A stretch of DNA of 17,813 nucleotides from Bacteroidales bacterium. GTDB taxonomy: Bacteria; Bacteroidota; Bacteroidia; Bacteroidales; Muribaculaceae. The notes beneath the pieces are model-generated. The model was not told the DNA's origin. It searched no databases and worked only from the letters and a program-made list of their open reading frames with translations. Positions 1 through 7,734 of the stretch are shown piece by piece. The stretch covers positions 1-17,813 of the forward strand of contig SFNM01000036.1 of NCBI GenBank assembly GCA_004552725.1, written 5' to 3'. Made by a program: the position numbers and the translations under genes. Positions within the stretch are counted from its first letter, which is position 1, and each line of letters starts with the position of its first letter.

Positions 1-10
1 CCCACTTTTT

Positions 11-1069
11 ATGATCTATATCCTCCCAAAAAATTATAACGAAACAACTCAAGCAGGCAATAAAGCCAAAACAGATATCGAAGCAATCCTTCTTCACATG
101 GGTTTGGGAAACGCCGGCCTACAGCAGACTCGTTTTTCAAACCCCATAAAGGCTTATTTCCACACTCTCTTCTCCGTACTCAAATCCCCGTGGACTCTTC
201 ACCCAAAAGATATCGTAGTTGTTCAATATCCTTTCAATAAATACTTCAAATTCATTTGTCGCTTGGCCCACATGCGCGGAGCCAAAGTTGTCACCGTTAT
301 CCACAACCTCCAATCCTTCTCCCACAAGCACTTCTCTCATAAGCGCGAAATCCGTCGCCTCAACCATTCCGACTACATCGTGGCCCACAACCAAATCATG
401 GCACAATGGCTCCACGACAATGGTTGCCGTGCCAAAATCGCCTCCTTAGGCATCTTCGACTACCTCGCTCGTGCCACGCCTAACCCACAACCAAGCCACC
501 TCAAACCATTCAGCATAATCTATGATGGTAAATTGAGCCCCAACCAAAACGCCTTCATTTATCATTGGCTCAACTCCCTCGACAAGCAGACTCCAATCCG
601 CCTCGAACTATACGGCAACGAATTTGAACCCGACGCAATCACCAACCCAGATGCCCCGGTCGACTACAAAGGGTTTCTCTCTCCCGACGCGATAATCTCC
701 ACCGCTTCAGCCCACTTCGGCCTCGTTTGGGATGGCGACAGCATCGACTCCTGCGATGGTCTTTCCGGCGAATACCTCCGCATCAACTCTCCACATAAAG
801 CATCGCTTTACCTTCGTTGCGGCATCCCCGTCATCGTGTGGAATCAATCCGCCATCCGCCACATTATCAACGACTTCCATGCCGGCATCGCCGTTGAAAG
901 CCTCAACGACCTCCCCGCCATCCTCGCCAAGATGACCGCCGAAGAATACCAAACCCTGCGCCAAGGCGCCTGTCGCCTCGGCACCCTCATCGCCCAGGGC
1001 CACTTCATCCAACAAGCCCTCCTCAGCTTTCGCTTCCGCTTCGGCTCCGACGGCCGCCACTACGTCTAA
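11..1069 (+). CDS. Gtf3/WbbI-like sugar transferase (putative beta-1,6-galactofuranosyltransferase family)
   Basis: A 352-residue cytoplasmic glycosyltransferase that probably moves a sugar from a nucleotide donor onto a surface glycan. Seen in the sequence: an N-terminal Rossmann-like half with VVVQYPF (residues 69-75), TVIHNLQSF (95-103) and DYIVAHNQIMAQWL (121-134), and a C-terminal half with FGLVWDGDSI (236-245), YLRINSPHKASLYLRCGIPVIVW (255-277) and GIAVESL (292-298). This spacing of motifs (QYP, IHN, AHN.M..WL, FGLVWDG, N.PHK.SLYL..G.PVI.W) is that of the Gtf3/WbbI group, which includes glucosyl- and galactofuranosyl-transferases, and the length is normal. The donor and acceptor cannot be told from sequence. 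The ATG at 11 is the first in frame; the genes before it, perhaps a glycan cluster, lie outside the window. No signal peptide or membrane segment is seen. Codons are strongly C-ending. Confidence 0.82.
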   Translation: MIYILPKNYNETTQAGNKAKTDIEAILLHMGLGNAGLQQTRFSNPIKAYFHTLFSVLKSPWTLHPKDIVVVQYPFNKYFKFICRLAHMRGAKVVTVIHNLQSFSHKHFSHKREIRRLNHSDYIVAHNQIMAQWLHDNGCRAKIASLGIFDYLARATPNPQPSHLKPFSIIYDGKLSPNQNAFIYHWLNSLDKQTPIRLELYGNEFEPDAITNPDAPVDYKGFLSPDAIISTASAHFGLVWDGDSIDSCDGLSGEYLRINSPHKASLYLRCGIPVIVWNQSAIRHIINDFHAGIAVESLNDLPAILAKMTAEEYQTLRQGACRLGTLIAQGHFIQQALLSFRFRFGSDGRHYV

Positions 1070-1085
1070 CCACCCGCAAAGCCCT

Positions 1086-1148
1086 AACGAAACAACGAAG
1101 GACGAAACAACGAAAAAAATTCGTTATTTCGTCCTTCGTTACTTCGTT
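1086..1148. repeat. Large near-perfect inverted repeat (hairpin) after the glycosyltransferase gene
   Basis: The left arm 1086-1114 and the right arm 1120-1148 are complementary at 26 of 29 positions and enclose a five-A loop (1115-1119). The arms are made of repeated AACGAA/ACGAA units, so each arm is itself a short tandem repeat. It begins 17 bases after the glycosyltransferase stop codon, so it may act as a transcription terminator, but no U-run follows it on the + strand. A REP-like or MITE-like intergenic repeat is the other reading. The structure is certain; the function is inferred. Confidence 0.8.
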
Positions 1149-1296
1149 ATAACACACCTCCGCCACGCCACCGCCACCACCGCCCGCCACGGGTTCTGTG
1201 GCGAGGCGGAAGCCGAGCTGCCGCGCATTCGCCTCGTAAATATTTAAAATTAATAAAATTTAACTACCAAAAAGGCATAATTTGCAAAAAATAGTT
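1149..1296. other. Non-coding stretch with two GC-rich hairpins and an AT-rich end
   Basis: No convincing gene is seen. CGCCAC (1185-1190) pairs with GTGGCG (1198-1203) around a 7-base loop, and CGAGGCG (1202-1208) pairs with CGCCTCG (1230-1236). The two stems overlap at 1202-1203, so they are mutually exclusive. The first part is dominated by CCGCCAC-like units; from about 1237 the sequence turns AT-rich and runs into the promoter. The hairpins may be terminator remnants or degenerate repeat elements. Confidence 0.5.
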
Positions 1297-1304
1297 TAAC
1301 TTTG
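1297..1304 (+). promoter_or_regulatory. Bacteroidetes-type -7 promoter box (TAACTTTG)
   Basis: TAACTTTG matches the Bacteroidetes sigma-ABfr -7 consensus TAnnTTTG. It would start transcription near 1311 and give a leader of about 97 bases before the ATG at 1408. No TTG is found at the usual 19-21 base spacing upstream; a TTTG at 1281 is only 12 bases away. The -33 half is therefore weak or absent. Confidence 0.6.
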
Positions 1305-1327
1305 CAAATCTATATGTCTATGAATGG

Positions 1328-1386
1328 AGCGTTGCCGCATCTGCGGCTCTGCCCGCACGCTTTCTTAACTAATACACCGCCGGCGG
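1328..1386 (+). other. Structured 5' leader of the protease gene
   Basis: Between the -7 box and the ATG at 1408, AGCGT (1328-1332) pairs with ACGCT (1357-1361), enclosing GCCGC (1334-1338) pairing with GCGGC (1343-1347) around the loop ATCT. A self-complementary CCGCCGGCGG follows at 1377-1386. The leader RNA could fold into two elements. No known riboswitch was recognised. A regulatory role is a guess. Confidence 0.4.
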
Positions 1387-1407
1387 GTAGCGGTCTGAAT
1401 AATCTTT

Positions 1408-1464
1408 ATGGCTAATACCAAATTTTTCACCTCTTTAAGCCGTAGATTATTTCGCTTACTTTGA
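1408..1464 (+). other. Out-of-frame signal-peptide start of the subtilase
   Basis: An ATG at 1408 opens an 18-codon frame reading MANTKFFTSLSRRLFRLL and ending at TGA 1462-1464. This looks like the charged n-region and first hydrophobic residues of a signal peptide. The long protease frame, one base behind, then supplies MLGAFITSSAQ. One extra T in the TTT at 1460-1462 would join them as ...RLFRLLLMLGAFITSSAQ, a complete signal peptide with cleavage near SSA-Q. The natural start is therefore probably 1408, with either a one-base loss or an assembly error at the T run. Confidence 0.7.
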
Positions 1465-4400
1465 TGCTGGGTGCATTCATCACATCATCAGCTCAAGATT
1501 ACGAAGTAAATACTATGGCAAACCGCCGCGGCGAATTCGTGCCGGGCGAGGTTATTGTAAAGTTTAAGGACAGCAGTTCTGTTCAGATGCGAGCACCTCG
1601 CGCCGTGGATTTCCGCTCCACCACCGTGGATGCCGTCGACCAAACCTTCCGCGCCTTGGGCGTGCAGCAGGTCGAAGAACTGATGCCGCTCACTGGCGGC
1701 GCTCCAATGCGCCAAAATGTGCGTTCATTCTCCGGCAGCACCGTGCCGTCCGCCCCGATGGCATTGGCCTACCGCGTCACCCTCAGTCCCGAGACCAACG
1801 TATTCGACGCCATCAACCAATTGCAAGCCCTCGAACAAGTGGAGTATGCCGAACCTAACTATTTGGTTTACACCCTGGAAGACGGCTCCCCCGACGACCC
1901 CTATTATACCAACCAATATGGCATCCAAGACATCAACTTATACGATCTCTGGGGTATGCCCGTCATCTCCAAGGAAGGACCGGTGATTGCCATCCTCGAC
2001 ACCGGTGTCGACATCACTCACCCCGACCTCATCGACAATATCTGGACCAACACCTCCGAAAGCGATGGCGCCATCAAGTTTGATGACGACTCCAACGGCT
2101 TCGTCGACGACGTGCACGGTTGGGACTTCGTCAACCAAACCGGCGACATCTTCGACTACAACGGCCACGGCACCCACTGCGCCGGTATCGCCGCCGCCAC
2201 CGGCTACAACGGCAAGGGCATCATCGGCGCCAACCCCGACGCCCGCATCATGCCCGTTACCGTGATGCAAAGCAACGGCACCGGCAACATCGCCACCATC
2301 ATCAAAGGCATCGACTACGCTGCCGCCAACGGTGCCGCCATCATCAGCATGAGCCTCGGCACTTACTCCACCTCAACCGCCTTCGAGCAAGCCCTTGGTC
2401 GCGCTTACCAAAAGTGCGTGCTGGTAGCCGCTGCCGGCAACGATGGCTACTGCCTCAACCATGCTCATCCGGAGAATGGTCAGATGTTCCCGTTGCCCTG
2501 CTTCCCCGCTGCTTATACCTTCGTGCTCGGTGTGCAAGCCTCGAAACCCGAAGGCGGATTGGCCGGCTTCAGCAACTATGACGACGATGGCCCCGTATTC
2601 TCCTCATATACAGAGCAGTACAACTACGAATTGACCGTGCCCGGAGCGAACATCGTCAGCACCTTCCCCAACGGCCAATACAAGTATCTCAACGGCACGT
2701 CCATGGCCACACCTTTGGCTGCCGGTGCCATCTCGCGCTTGCTCCAAGCCAAAGAATATACAAATAAGGAAGTCCTGTTCAGCGACTTAATCCATTGCCT
2801 CACCTCCAAAGGCAACACCGACTTCTACGCCGCCTACCAAATCACCGATGAGCAACGCAAACCGGAACTGCAAGTCACCACGTTCGCCATCGAAGACCCC
2901 GAAGGCGACAACGATGGTCGCCCCGATGCCGGCGAACTCATCAACATCTATCCCACAATCCGCAATGCCTGGGGCACCGCCAAAAATATCCGCATCAAAC
3001 TCGAGTGTGCCGAAACCATCAACAATGTGTACACCCCTGTAGTTGAGGAAGTTGACTTCGGCTGGGAACTTTCCGCCTACGGTAGCGCCCGCTCAGCCAA
3101 CCCGCTGCAAATCCGCCTCAAAGATGACGTGGTCGACGGCCGCATCATCATGCTCAAACTGATTGTCAACGGCGACAATGCCGCCACAGTGGAACTACCC
3201 ATCCAAATCACCGCCGAAAATGGTGTAGAACTCTCCGGCGTCATCTCCGAGGACATGACCCTCTATCCCAACGTCCACTACATCGTAACCACCAACCTCG
3301 CCGTACCCGAAGGTGTCACCCTCACCATCCTTCCCGGCACCGTCCTCAAATTCAAGGAAAATACCGGTCTCAACGTGCAAGGCAACATCATCGCCAACGG
3401 CGAACCCGGCAATATGATCACATTTATGCCAGCCGATGGAGCCAGCGGATATATTAATGGTTTTAAATTTGATCACTCTGAAAACATCTCGTATGTAATT
3501 TTTGATGGTTTTTCAAATAATTCAACTAGCGTATACCCGTTTCGGTATGCGAATCTTGACAATTGTATTTTGGTAAATAGTACTGCTTTTTGGTTTTTAT
3601 TAGACTCAAAGTTGAATAAATGTAATGTCTATAATAATTCATTTGTGGCTGGTTCTTTAGGTGCTTATTTAACTACGACTAATTGTACTGAAAACAGATT
3701 TGGGACATCACAATTACTTGATAATCGTGAAGGATATGACTTCTATGGCAATCCAAAAGATAGTAATACATTTAATAATGTAGATAATTTTTTTGGCTCT
3801 TTCTCAATGAATTACTATACGGAATCAGCTAGTGTTTTCACTCCGGAGCAGCCCAACTACCTTGGTTCCGGACGCGAGGATATCGTGCAGCCGTTGGTAT
3901 TGGATATTCGCACCGGCTTCGGTTTTGCCCAATACGACCTATCGAATATGCGCACACGTCCCGTGGCTCAGGCTCACGGCATCGTCTGGAAGGTGGTGGT
4001 CGATGGCTATGATGCTCAGGATGAGTACGAAAGCCTGCCGCCGTTGGGCGTGGGTCGCCACGAGTTCAAGGTCTACTTCAACCGCCCGATGAATCACGAC
4101 AAAGCGCCTATGATTGCCATGGGTCTGCGTGAACCGTATACCCAAACCGCTATCGCTGAGGACGGAGCGTGGAGTTCGGAAGTGTTCGATGGCGAAACCG
4201 TCGACATCTACACCGCCTACCTCACCCTCCGCGGCAAGGACAACATCGACGGTGTCAACACCATCTACGTGGCTCAAGCCGAAGATGATGAGTTCTTCGA
4301 AATACCTGTTGAGAAGCGCCGCTTCCACGTCAACGTGCAGAGCGCCGGTTCCCTCAGCGCCGGCTTCATGGCCGAAGCGGGCGTGGGCAAGGTGTCGCTC

Positions 4401-5465
4401 TCGTGGGACAATACCGAAGAGAACTTCGACGACATGCTCGGCTACAACCTCTATCGCTACATCCTCGCCGAAGACGGCTCGCAGTCCGAACCCACCTGCA
4501 TTAACCGCAGCCTCATCAATCCCGATGAAACCGAATTCGTCGACTACGACATCACCCCCGGCACCACCTACTGCTATTACTACAAGGTGCTGAGCACTTC
4601 GCTCACCGAGAACTCGCCCTCGAAGGTGGTGGCAGCCACTCCGCGTGCTGCTTCCAAAGGCGATGCCAACGGCTCGGGCGATGTTGATGTCAACGACGTG
4701 GTGTCAATCGTCAACTACATGGTGGGCGTGGACCAACGTCCCTTCATCCTTGATGCCGCCGACGTCAACTCCGACACCGCCATCGACATCCTCGACGTGG
4801 TAAGCACCGTCAACATCATCCTCACCCCCGAGCAGGCCGCCAAACCGGCTGCCGCATCGTCGTCCGACGGCGTGGCCATCTACTATGTGGAAGACGGCGT
4901 GCTCTACGTCGACTCGCCCGTGGCTCTCTCCGGCATCGACCTCACCTTCGCCGCCACTGCCGGCCTGTCCTCATTCACCCCGATGGCCGACGTGGCTGCA
5001 ATGGAAGTCACCGGCGGCTACGTGGCTCGCGACCTCTACCGCGTGGTCATCTTCTCCGCATCCGGCAAAGTCATCCCCGCCGGCCGCACCGCTCTACTGC
5101 GCATCGCCGACGCTGACATCGACGCCATTACCTTGGCCGACACTCGCGCCAACCGCGTGCAAGTGCAAGCCGCCGACGAAGCCGGCGTAAGCGACGCCGT
5201 GGCCGACGAAGTCCTCCGCCCCTGGCCGAATCCCTTCACCAACTTTATAAACGTGCCCGTCACCGTGGCCGCCAACCAAAGCGGCAACGTGGTTGTAAGC
5301 TTGGTCAACCTTGCCGGCCAAACCGTGGCTCTGCAGTCGCTCACCCTGCAACCGGGCGCCCACACCGTGACCCTCGCCACCGACGCTCTGCCGCAAGGTT
5401 TCTACCTGCTCAACGCCTCAGTGGACAACTATACCGTACTCACCGAAAAAGTAATCAAACACTGA
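1461..5465 (+). CDS. Secreted S8 subtilisin-like protease with Fn3, dockerin, cohesin-like module and T9SS sorting domain
   Basis: A large secreted serine protease. Layout: propeptide-like region with GEVIVKF (about residues 25-130); S8 catalytic domain with Asp180 (AILDTGVD), His236 (NGHGTHCAG), oxyanion Asn327 (AAAGNDG) and Ser414 (NGTSMATP), all intact; a CARDB-like Ig region (about 470-590); a beta-helix-like stretch (about 595-790) whose second half is a foreign-looking AT-rich island; an Ig-like region; a fibronectin III domain (about 965-1060); a dockerin with two DxNxDxxxD-type calcium loops (about 1067-1125); a cohesin-like module (about 1140-1245); and a T9SS type A sorting domain beginning PWPNPF (1254-1334). 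The frame starts at a TTG with no charged n-region; the likely true start is the ATG at 1408 in another frame. The cohesin-like protein gene follows five bases after the stop, so they are probably co-transcribed. The substrate is unknown. Confidence 0.88.
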   Translation: MMLGAFITSSAQDYEVNTMANRRGEFVPGEVIVKFKDSSSVQMRAPRAVDFRSTTVDAVDQTFRALGVQQVEELMPLTGGAPMRQNVRSFSGSTVPSAPMALAYRVTLSPETNVFDAINQLQALEQVEYAEPNYLVYTLEDGSPDDPYYTNQYGIQDINLYDLWGMPVISKEGPVIAILDTGVDITHPDLIDNIWTNTSESDGAIKFDDDSNGFVDDVHGWDFVNQTGDIFDYNGHGTHCAGIAAATGYNGKGIIGANPDARIMPVTVMQSNGTGNIATIIKGIDYAAANGAAIISMSLGTYSTSTAFEQALGRAYQKCVLVAAAGNDGYCLNHAHPENGQMFPLPCFPAAYTFVLGVQASKPEGGLAGFSNYDDDGPVFSSYTEQYNYELTVPGANIVSTFPNGQYKYLNGTSMATPLAAGAISRLLQAKEYTNKEVLFSDLIHCLTSKGNTDFYAAYQITDEQRKPELQVTTFAIEDPEGDNDGRPDAGELINIYPTIRNAWGTAKNIRIKLECAETINNVYTPVVEEVDFGWELSAYGSARSANPLQIRLKDDVVDGRIIMLKLIVNGDNAATVELPIQITAENGVELSGVISEDMTLYPNVHYIVTTNLAVPEGVTLTILPGTVLKFKENTGLNVQGNIIANGEPGNMITFMPADGASGYINGFKFDHSENISYVIFDGFSNNSTSVYPFRYANLDNCILVNSTAFWFLLDSKLNKCNVYNNSFVAGSLGAYLTTTNCTENRFGTSQLLDNREGYDFYGNPKDSNTFNNVDNFFGSFSMNYYTESASVFTPEQPNYLGSGREDIVQPLVLDIRTGFGFAQYDLSNMRTRPVAQAHGIVWKVVVDGYDAQDEYESLPPLGVGRHEFKVYFNRPMNHDKAPMIAMGLREPYTQTAIAEDGAWSSEVFDGETVDIYTAYLTLRGKDNIDGVNTIYVAQAEDDEFFEIPVEKRRFHVNVQSAGSLSAGFMAEAGVGKVSLSWDNTEENFDDMLGYNLYRYILAEDGSQSEPTCINRSLINPDETEFVDYDITPGTTYCYYYKVLSTSLTENSPSKVVAATPRAASKGDANGSGDVDVNDVVSIVNYMVGVDQRPFILDAADVNSDTAIDILDVVSTVNIILTPEQAAKPAAASSSDGVAIYYVEDGVLYVDSPVALSGIDLTFAATAGLSSFTPMADVAAMEVTGGYVARDLYRVVIFSASGKVIPAGRTALLRIADADIDAITLADTRANRVQVQAADEAGVSDAVADEVLRPWPNPFTNFINVPVTVAANQSGNVVVSLVNLAGQTVALQSLTLQPGAHTVTLATDALPQGFYLLNASVDNYTVLTEKVIKH
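3411..3840 (+). other. AT-rich mosaic island inside the protease gene
   Basis: Within an otherwise GC-rich gene, 3481-3840 has 108 G or C in 360 bases (30%, counted by hand). The line 3301-3360 has 57% and 3841-3900 has 60%. Codons switch from AAC/TTC/ATC to AAT/TTT/ATT/TTA, while the frame stays open. The encoded residues (about 650-793) are Asn/Phe/Tyr-rich and beta-helix-like (for example NKCNVYNNSFV). The edges are abrupt and no terminal inverted repeats were seen. This fits replacement of one exposed domain segment by recombination with a different donor. Confidence 0.75.
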
Positions 5466-5470
5466 TTCCT

Positions 5471-7720
5471 ATGCTTTTCAGATTATTAATGCTCATTGTG
5501 GCGTATGGAGCCGCCTCGGCTCTATACGCCGGCAATGTGGTGAGTGTGACGGGCGGCAGCGGTGCCGTCGGTTCGCAAGTGACACTGAGTGTGGGCTTGC
5601 AGACCGACGGTAGCGATGCCGTGGCCGCCGAAATTCACATCCCGCTGCCGGATGAAATCACCCCGGTGGGTGAGTGCGTGGTCAATACCTCGCGCCTGCC
5701 GTCGCACTTGGTGAAAGCCGAGGCGCGCACCGGCGAGTATGTGATTGTGATTTTCGACTTAGCCGCCACGCCGTTCACCACCGGCTCGGGCGAGGCTGTG
5801 CGCTTCTCCCTAAACCTCGGCGAGAACCCGGGCGTGTTTGACCTCACGCCCACGGTGAAACTCAGCAACGCCGCCGGCCAAGCCGTGGAAGCCACCGCCA
5901 CCGGCGAATCGCTCACCGTTCTCGGTGCTCGCTTGGAAGTGGATGCCGTGACGCTCGACTTCGGCCGCGTGCCCATCCGCGGCACATACACCCGACAAGT
6001 GACCGTGCGCAACACCGGCACCACCGCGCTCCAATTCTCCCCGATTGCCACCGCCATGCCCGGCCTCAGCGCCGTGCCGGCGTTGACCGAACTCCCGGCC
6101 GGCGAATCCACTCAGCTGGTGCTAACTTACTCGCCCACAGTGCGTTCATCGGGCGAAACCGACCGCCTCATTCTCGAGTCCAACTCCGTGGGCCGCGCCC
6201 CGCGGTTGATTGTGACCGCTGAACCGTTCTCCGTCAACGAGCTCCACGTGGGCAGTGCCGAAGGCATTAGCGATACGGAAGTGACTATCTCGTTGAGAAT
6301 GAACAACATGGAACCGATTGTGGCTGCGCAGGCATCGTTTGTGCTGCCGCAAGGGTTGGAGTATGTCGACGGCTCTGCCGCTGCCGCCGACCGCGCCTCG
6401 GCGCTGTCGGTGATGGCCTCGGTCGACGACAGCCGCCGCCTCACGGTCTTCCTCTACAGCCTCAGCAACACCGCCGTCGACGGTGAAGACGGCGAACTGC
6501 TCACCTTCCGCCTGTTGCTCACCGGCCAAAGCACCACCCACACCCTCCGACCGGAGAATGTGGTGCTGGCCAACGCTGCCGGCGAGAATATGGTGTCGGC
6601 CACCGAAAACGGGCGCGTCACCATTCGCGCACCCTACATCTCCGGCTCGAGCACGCTCTCGCTTGGTAATAAGCCGATTACCGGTACGCATACCTTCAAC
6701 TACACTGTTCGCAACTACGGCTCTGCACCGCTGCTAATCGAACGCGTGGTGTCGCCCGACGGCGTGGCCGTGTGCGATGCGCTTCTGCCCGCCACCGTGG
6801 CTCAAGGCGGAACCTTCACCCTGCCCATCACCATCGCCGACCCGCTGTTGGGCGACTTCAATTCCACCGTCAACATCTACTCCAACGCACCCAACGAGCG
6901 CGTGAAGTCCGTCACCGTCTCCGGTTCGTTCTATAGCCCGAACGAATTAGTCTTCACCGGCGAATTCGTTGATGGGGTCTTTGTTATGGGCGCGTACTTG
7001 CTCAACGAAGCGCCCATCACCGCCGTGCAGATGGATGTGGTGGTGCCCGAAGGCGTGACCACCTCCGCCGCCAATCTGAAGATGGCCGAGCGCGCCGGTT
7101 CGCACTCCGGCACCCTCGCCGCCGTGGGCGAAGGCCGCTACCGCGTGATTGTGTTCTCGCTGTCGAACGCCGCCTTCAGCGGCAATAGCGGCGAGATCTT
7201 CACCATCCGCTTCACGCCGGGCGAGGCCGACCCGCGCACCATCAGCGTGGAGAACATCAAACTCAGCGGCAACGATGGCGTGGACTATACCACTCCCAAC
7301 AGCCAAACCAAGCACGTGCGCGGCGTGGAAATACAAAACGCACCGATTCAAGTGGATGGAGGTTATCAAGCCTTCGTTTCAGCCTCCACCTTCGGCTTCG
7401 CAGATGAAATTCCGGAGTATCAATGGAGTGTGGCAGATGAAACAATTGCTTCTGTAAGCGCTGACGGCACCGTTACCGGTCTGTTTATTGGCGAAACCAC
7501 TTTGAAACTTCAAGCCACTGATGCTCGAGGCGTGACCTACAAAGCCTCTTCTCCGCTCTACGTTTTGCAGGTTAGCGGAATTGATGATGCCACGTCAAAT
7601 GCCGCTCCGGTGGAATACTTCACCCTGCAAGGCGTGCGCGTCGAGCGCCCATCGGCTCCCGGCATCTACCTCCGCCGCCAAGGCTCCACCATCACCAAGG
7701 TGCGCATCGCCGCCGAATAA
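5471..7720 (+). CDS. Secreted multi-cohesin-like protein with ASH-type Ig domains, BIG2-like domain and short Bacteroidales C-terminal tail
   Basis: A 749-residue exported protein with a signal peptide at 1-20 (cleavage near LYA-GN). Three modules follow the cohesin pattern (GSQVTLSVGL..., then YVIVIFDLA, then SGEAVRFSL) at about 22-150, 255-388 and 489-625; the later copies keep the core as LTVFLYSLSN...GELLTFRL and YRVIVFSLSN...GEIFTIRF. Between them lie two ASH/HYDIN-like Ig domains (about 153-255 with LDFGRVPI, and 388-488 with LSLGNKPI). A BIG2-like domain is at about 626-697 (TIASVSADGTVTGLFIGET). The tail at 702-749 (VEYFTLQGVRVERP...GIYLRR) is common at the end of exported Prevotella/Muribaculaceae proteins and probably serves anchoring or secretion. 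It starts five bases after the protease gene, whose product carries a dockerin. Binding between the two is inferred. The BIG2 stretch is visibly less GC-rich than the rest. Confidence 0.8.
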   Translation: MLFRLLMLIVAYGAASALYAGNVVSVTGGSGAVGSQVTLSVGLQTDGSDAVAAEIHIPLPDEITPVGECVVNTSRLPSHLVKAEARTGEYVIVIFDLAATPFTTGSGEAVRFSLNLGENPGVFDLTPTVKLSNAAGQAVEATATGESLTVLGARLEVDAVTLDFGRVPIRGTYTRQVTVRNTGTTALQFSPIATAMPGLSAVPALTELPAGESTQLVLTYSPTVRSSGETDRLILESNSVGRAPRLIVTAEPFSVNELHVGSAEGISDTEVTISLRMNNMEPIVAAQASFVLPQGLEYVDGSAAAADRASALSVMASVDDSRRLTVFLYSLSNTAVDGEDGELLTFRLLLTGQSTTHTLRPENVVLANAAGENMVSATENGRVTIRAPYISGSSTLSLGNKPITGTHTFNYTVRNYGSAPLLIERVVSPDGVAVCDALLPATVAQGGTFTLPITIADPLLGDFNSTVNIYSNAPNERVKSVTVSGSFYSPNELVFTGEFVDGVFVMGAYLLNEAPITAVQMDVVVPEGVTTSAANLKMAERAGSHSGTLAAVGEGRYRVIVFSLSNAAFSGNSGEIFTIRFTPGEADPRTISVENIKLSGNDGVDYTTPNSQTKHVRGVEIQNAPIQVDGGYQAFVSASTFGFADEIPEYQWSVADETIASVSADGTVTGLFIGETTLKLQATDARGVTYKASSPLYVLQVSGIDDATSNAAPVEYFTLQGVRVERPSAPGIYLRRQGSTITKVRIAAE

Positions 7721-7734
7721 ACGCATCCCTACAA

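Noticed and set aside
1149..1240. tRNA-like fold suggested by GGGTTCT and several stems
   Set aside because: The stems overlap and are mutually exclusive, and no acceptor stem, anticodon arm or conserved T-loop is present.
1281..1284. TTTG as the -33 element for the protease promoter
   Set aside because: It lies only 12 bases from the -7 box; the consensus spacing is 19-21.
2120..2581. Arg/His-rich + strand frame inside the protease catalytic region
   Set aside because: It is a shifted reading of the GC-rich catalytic domain, where Asp, His and Ser motifs are intact in the main frame.
3400..3850. Insertion sequence or invertible segment as the cause of the AT-rich island
   Set aside because: No transposase frame, terminal inverted repeats or recombinase gene are visible; the protease frame reads through without a break.
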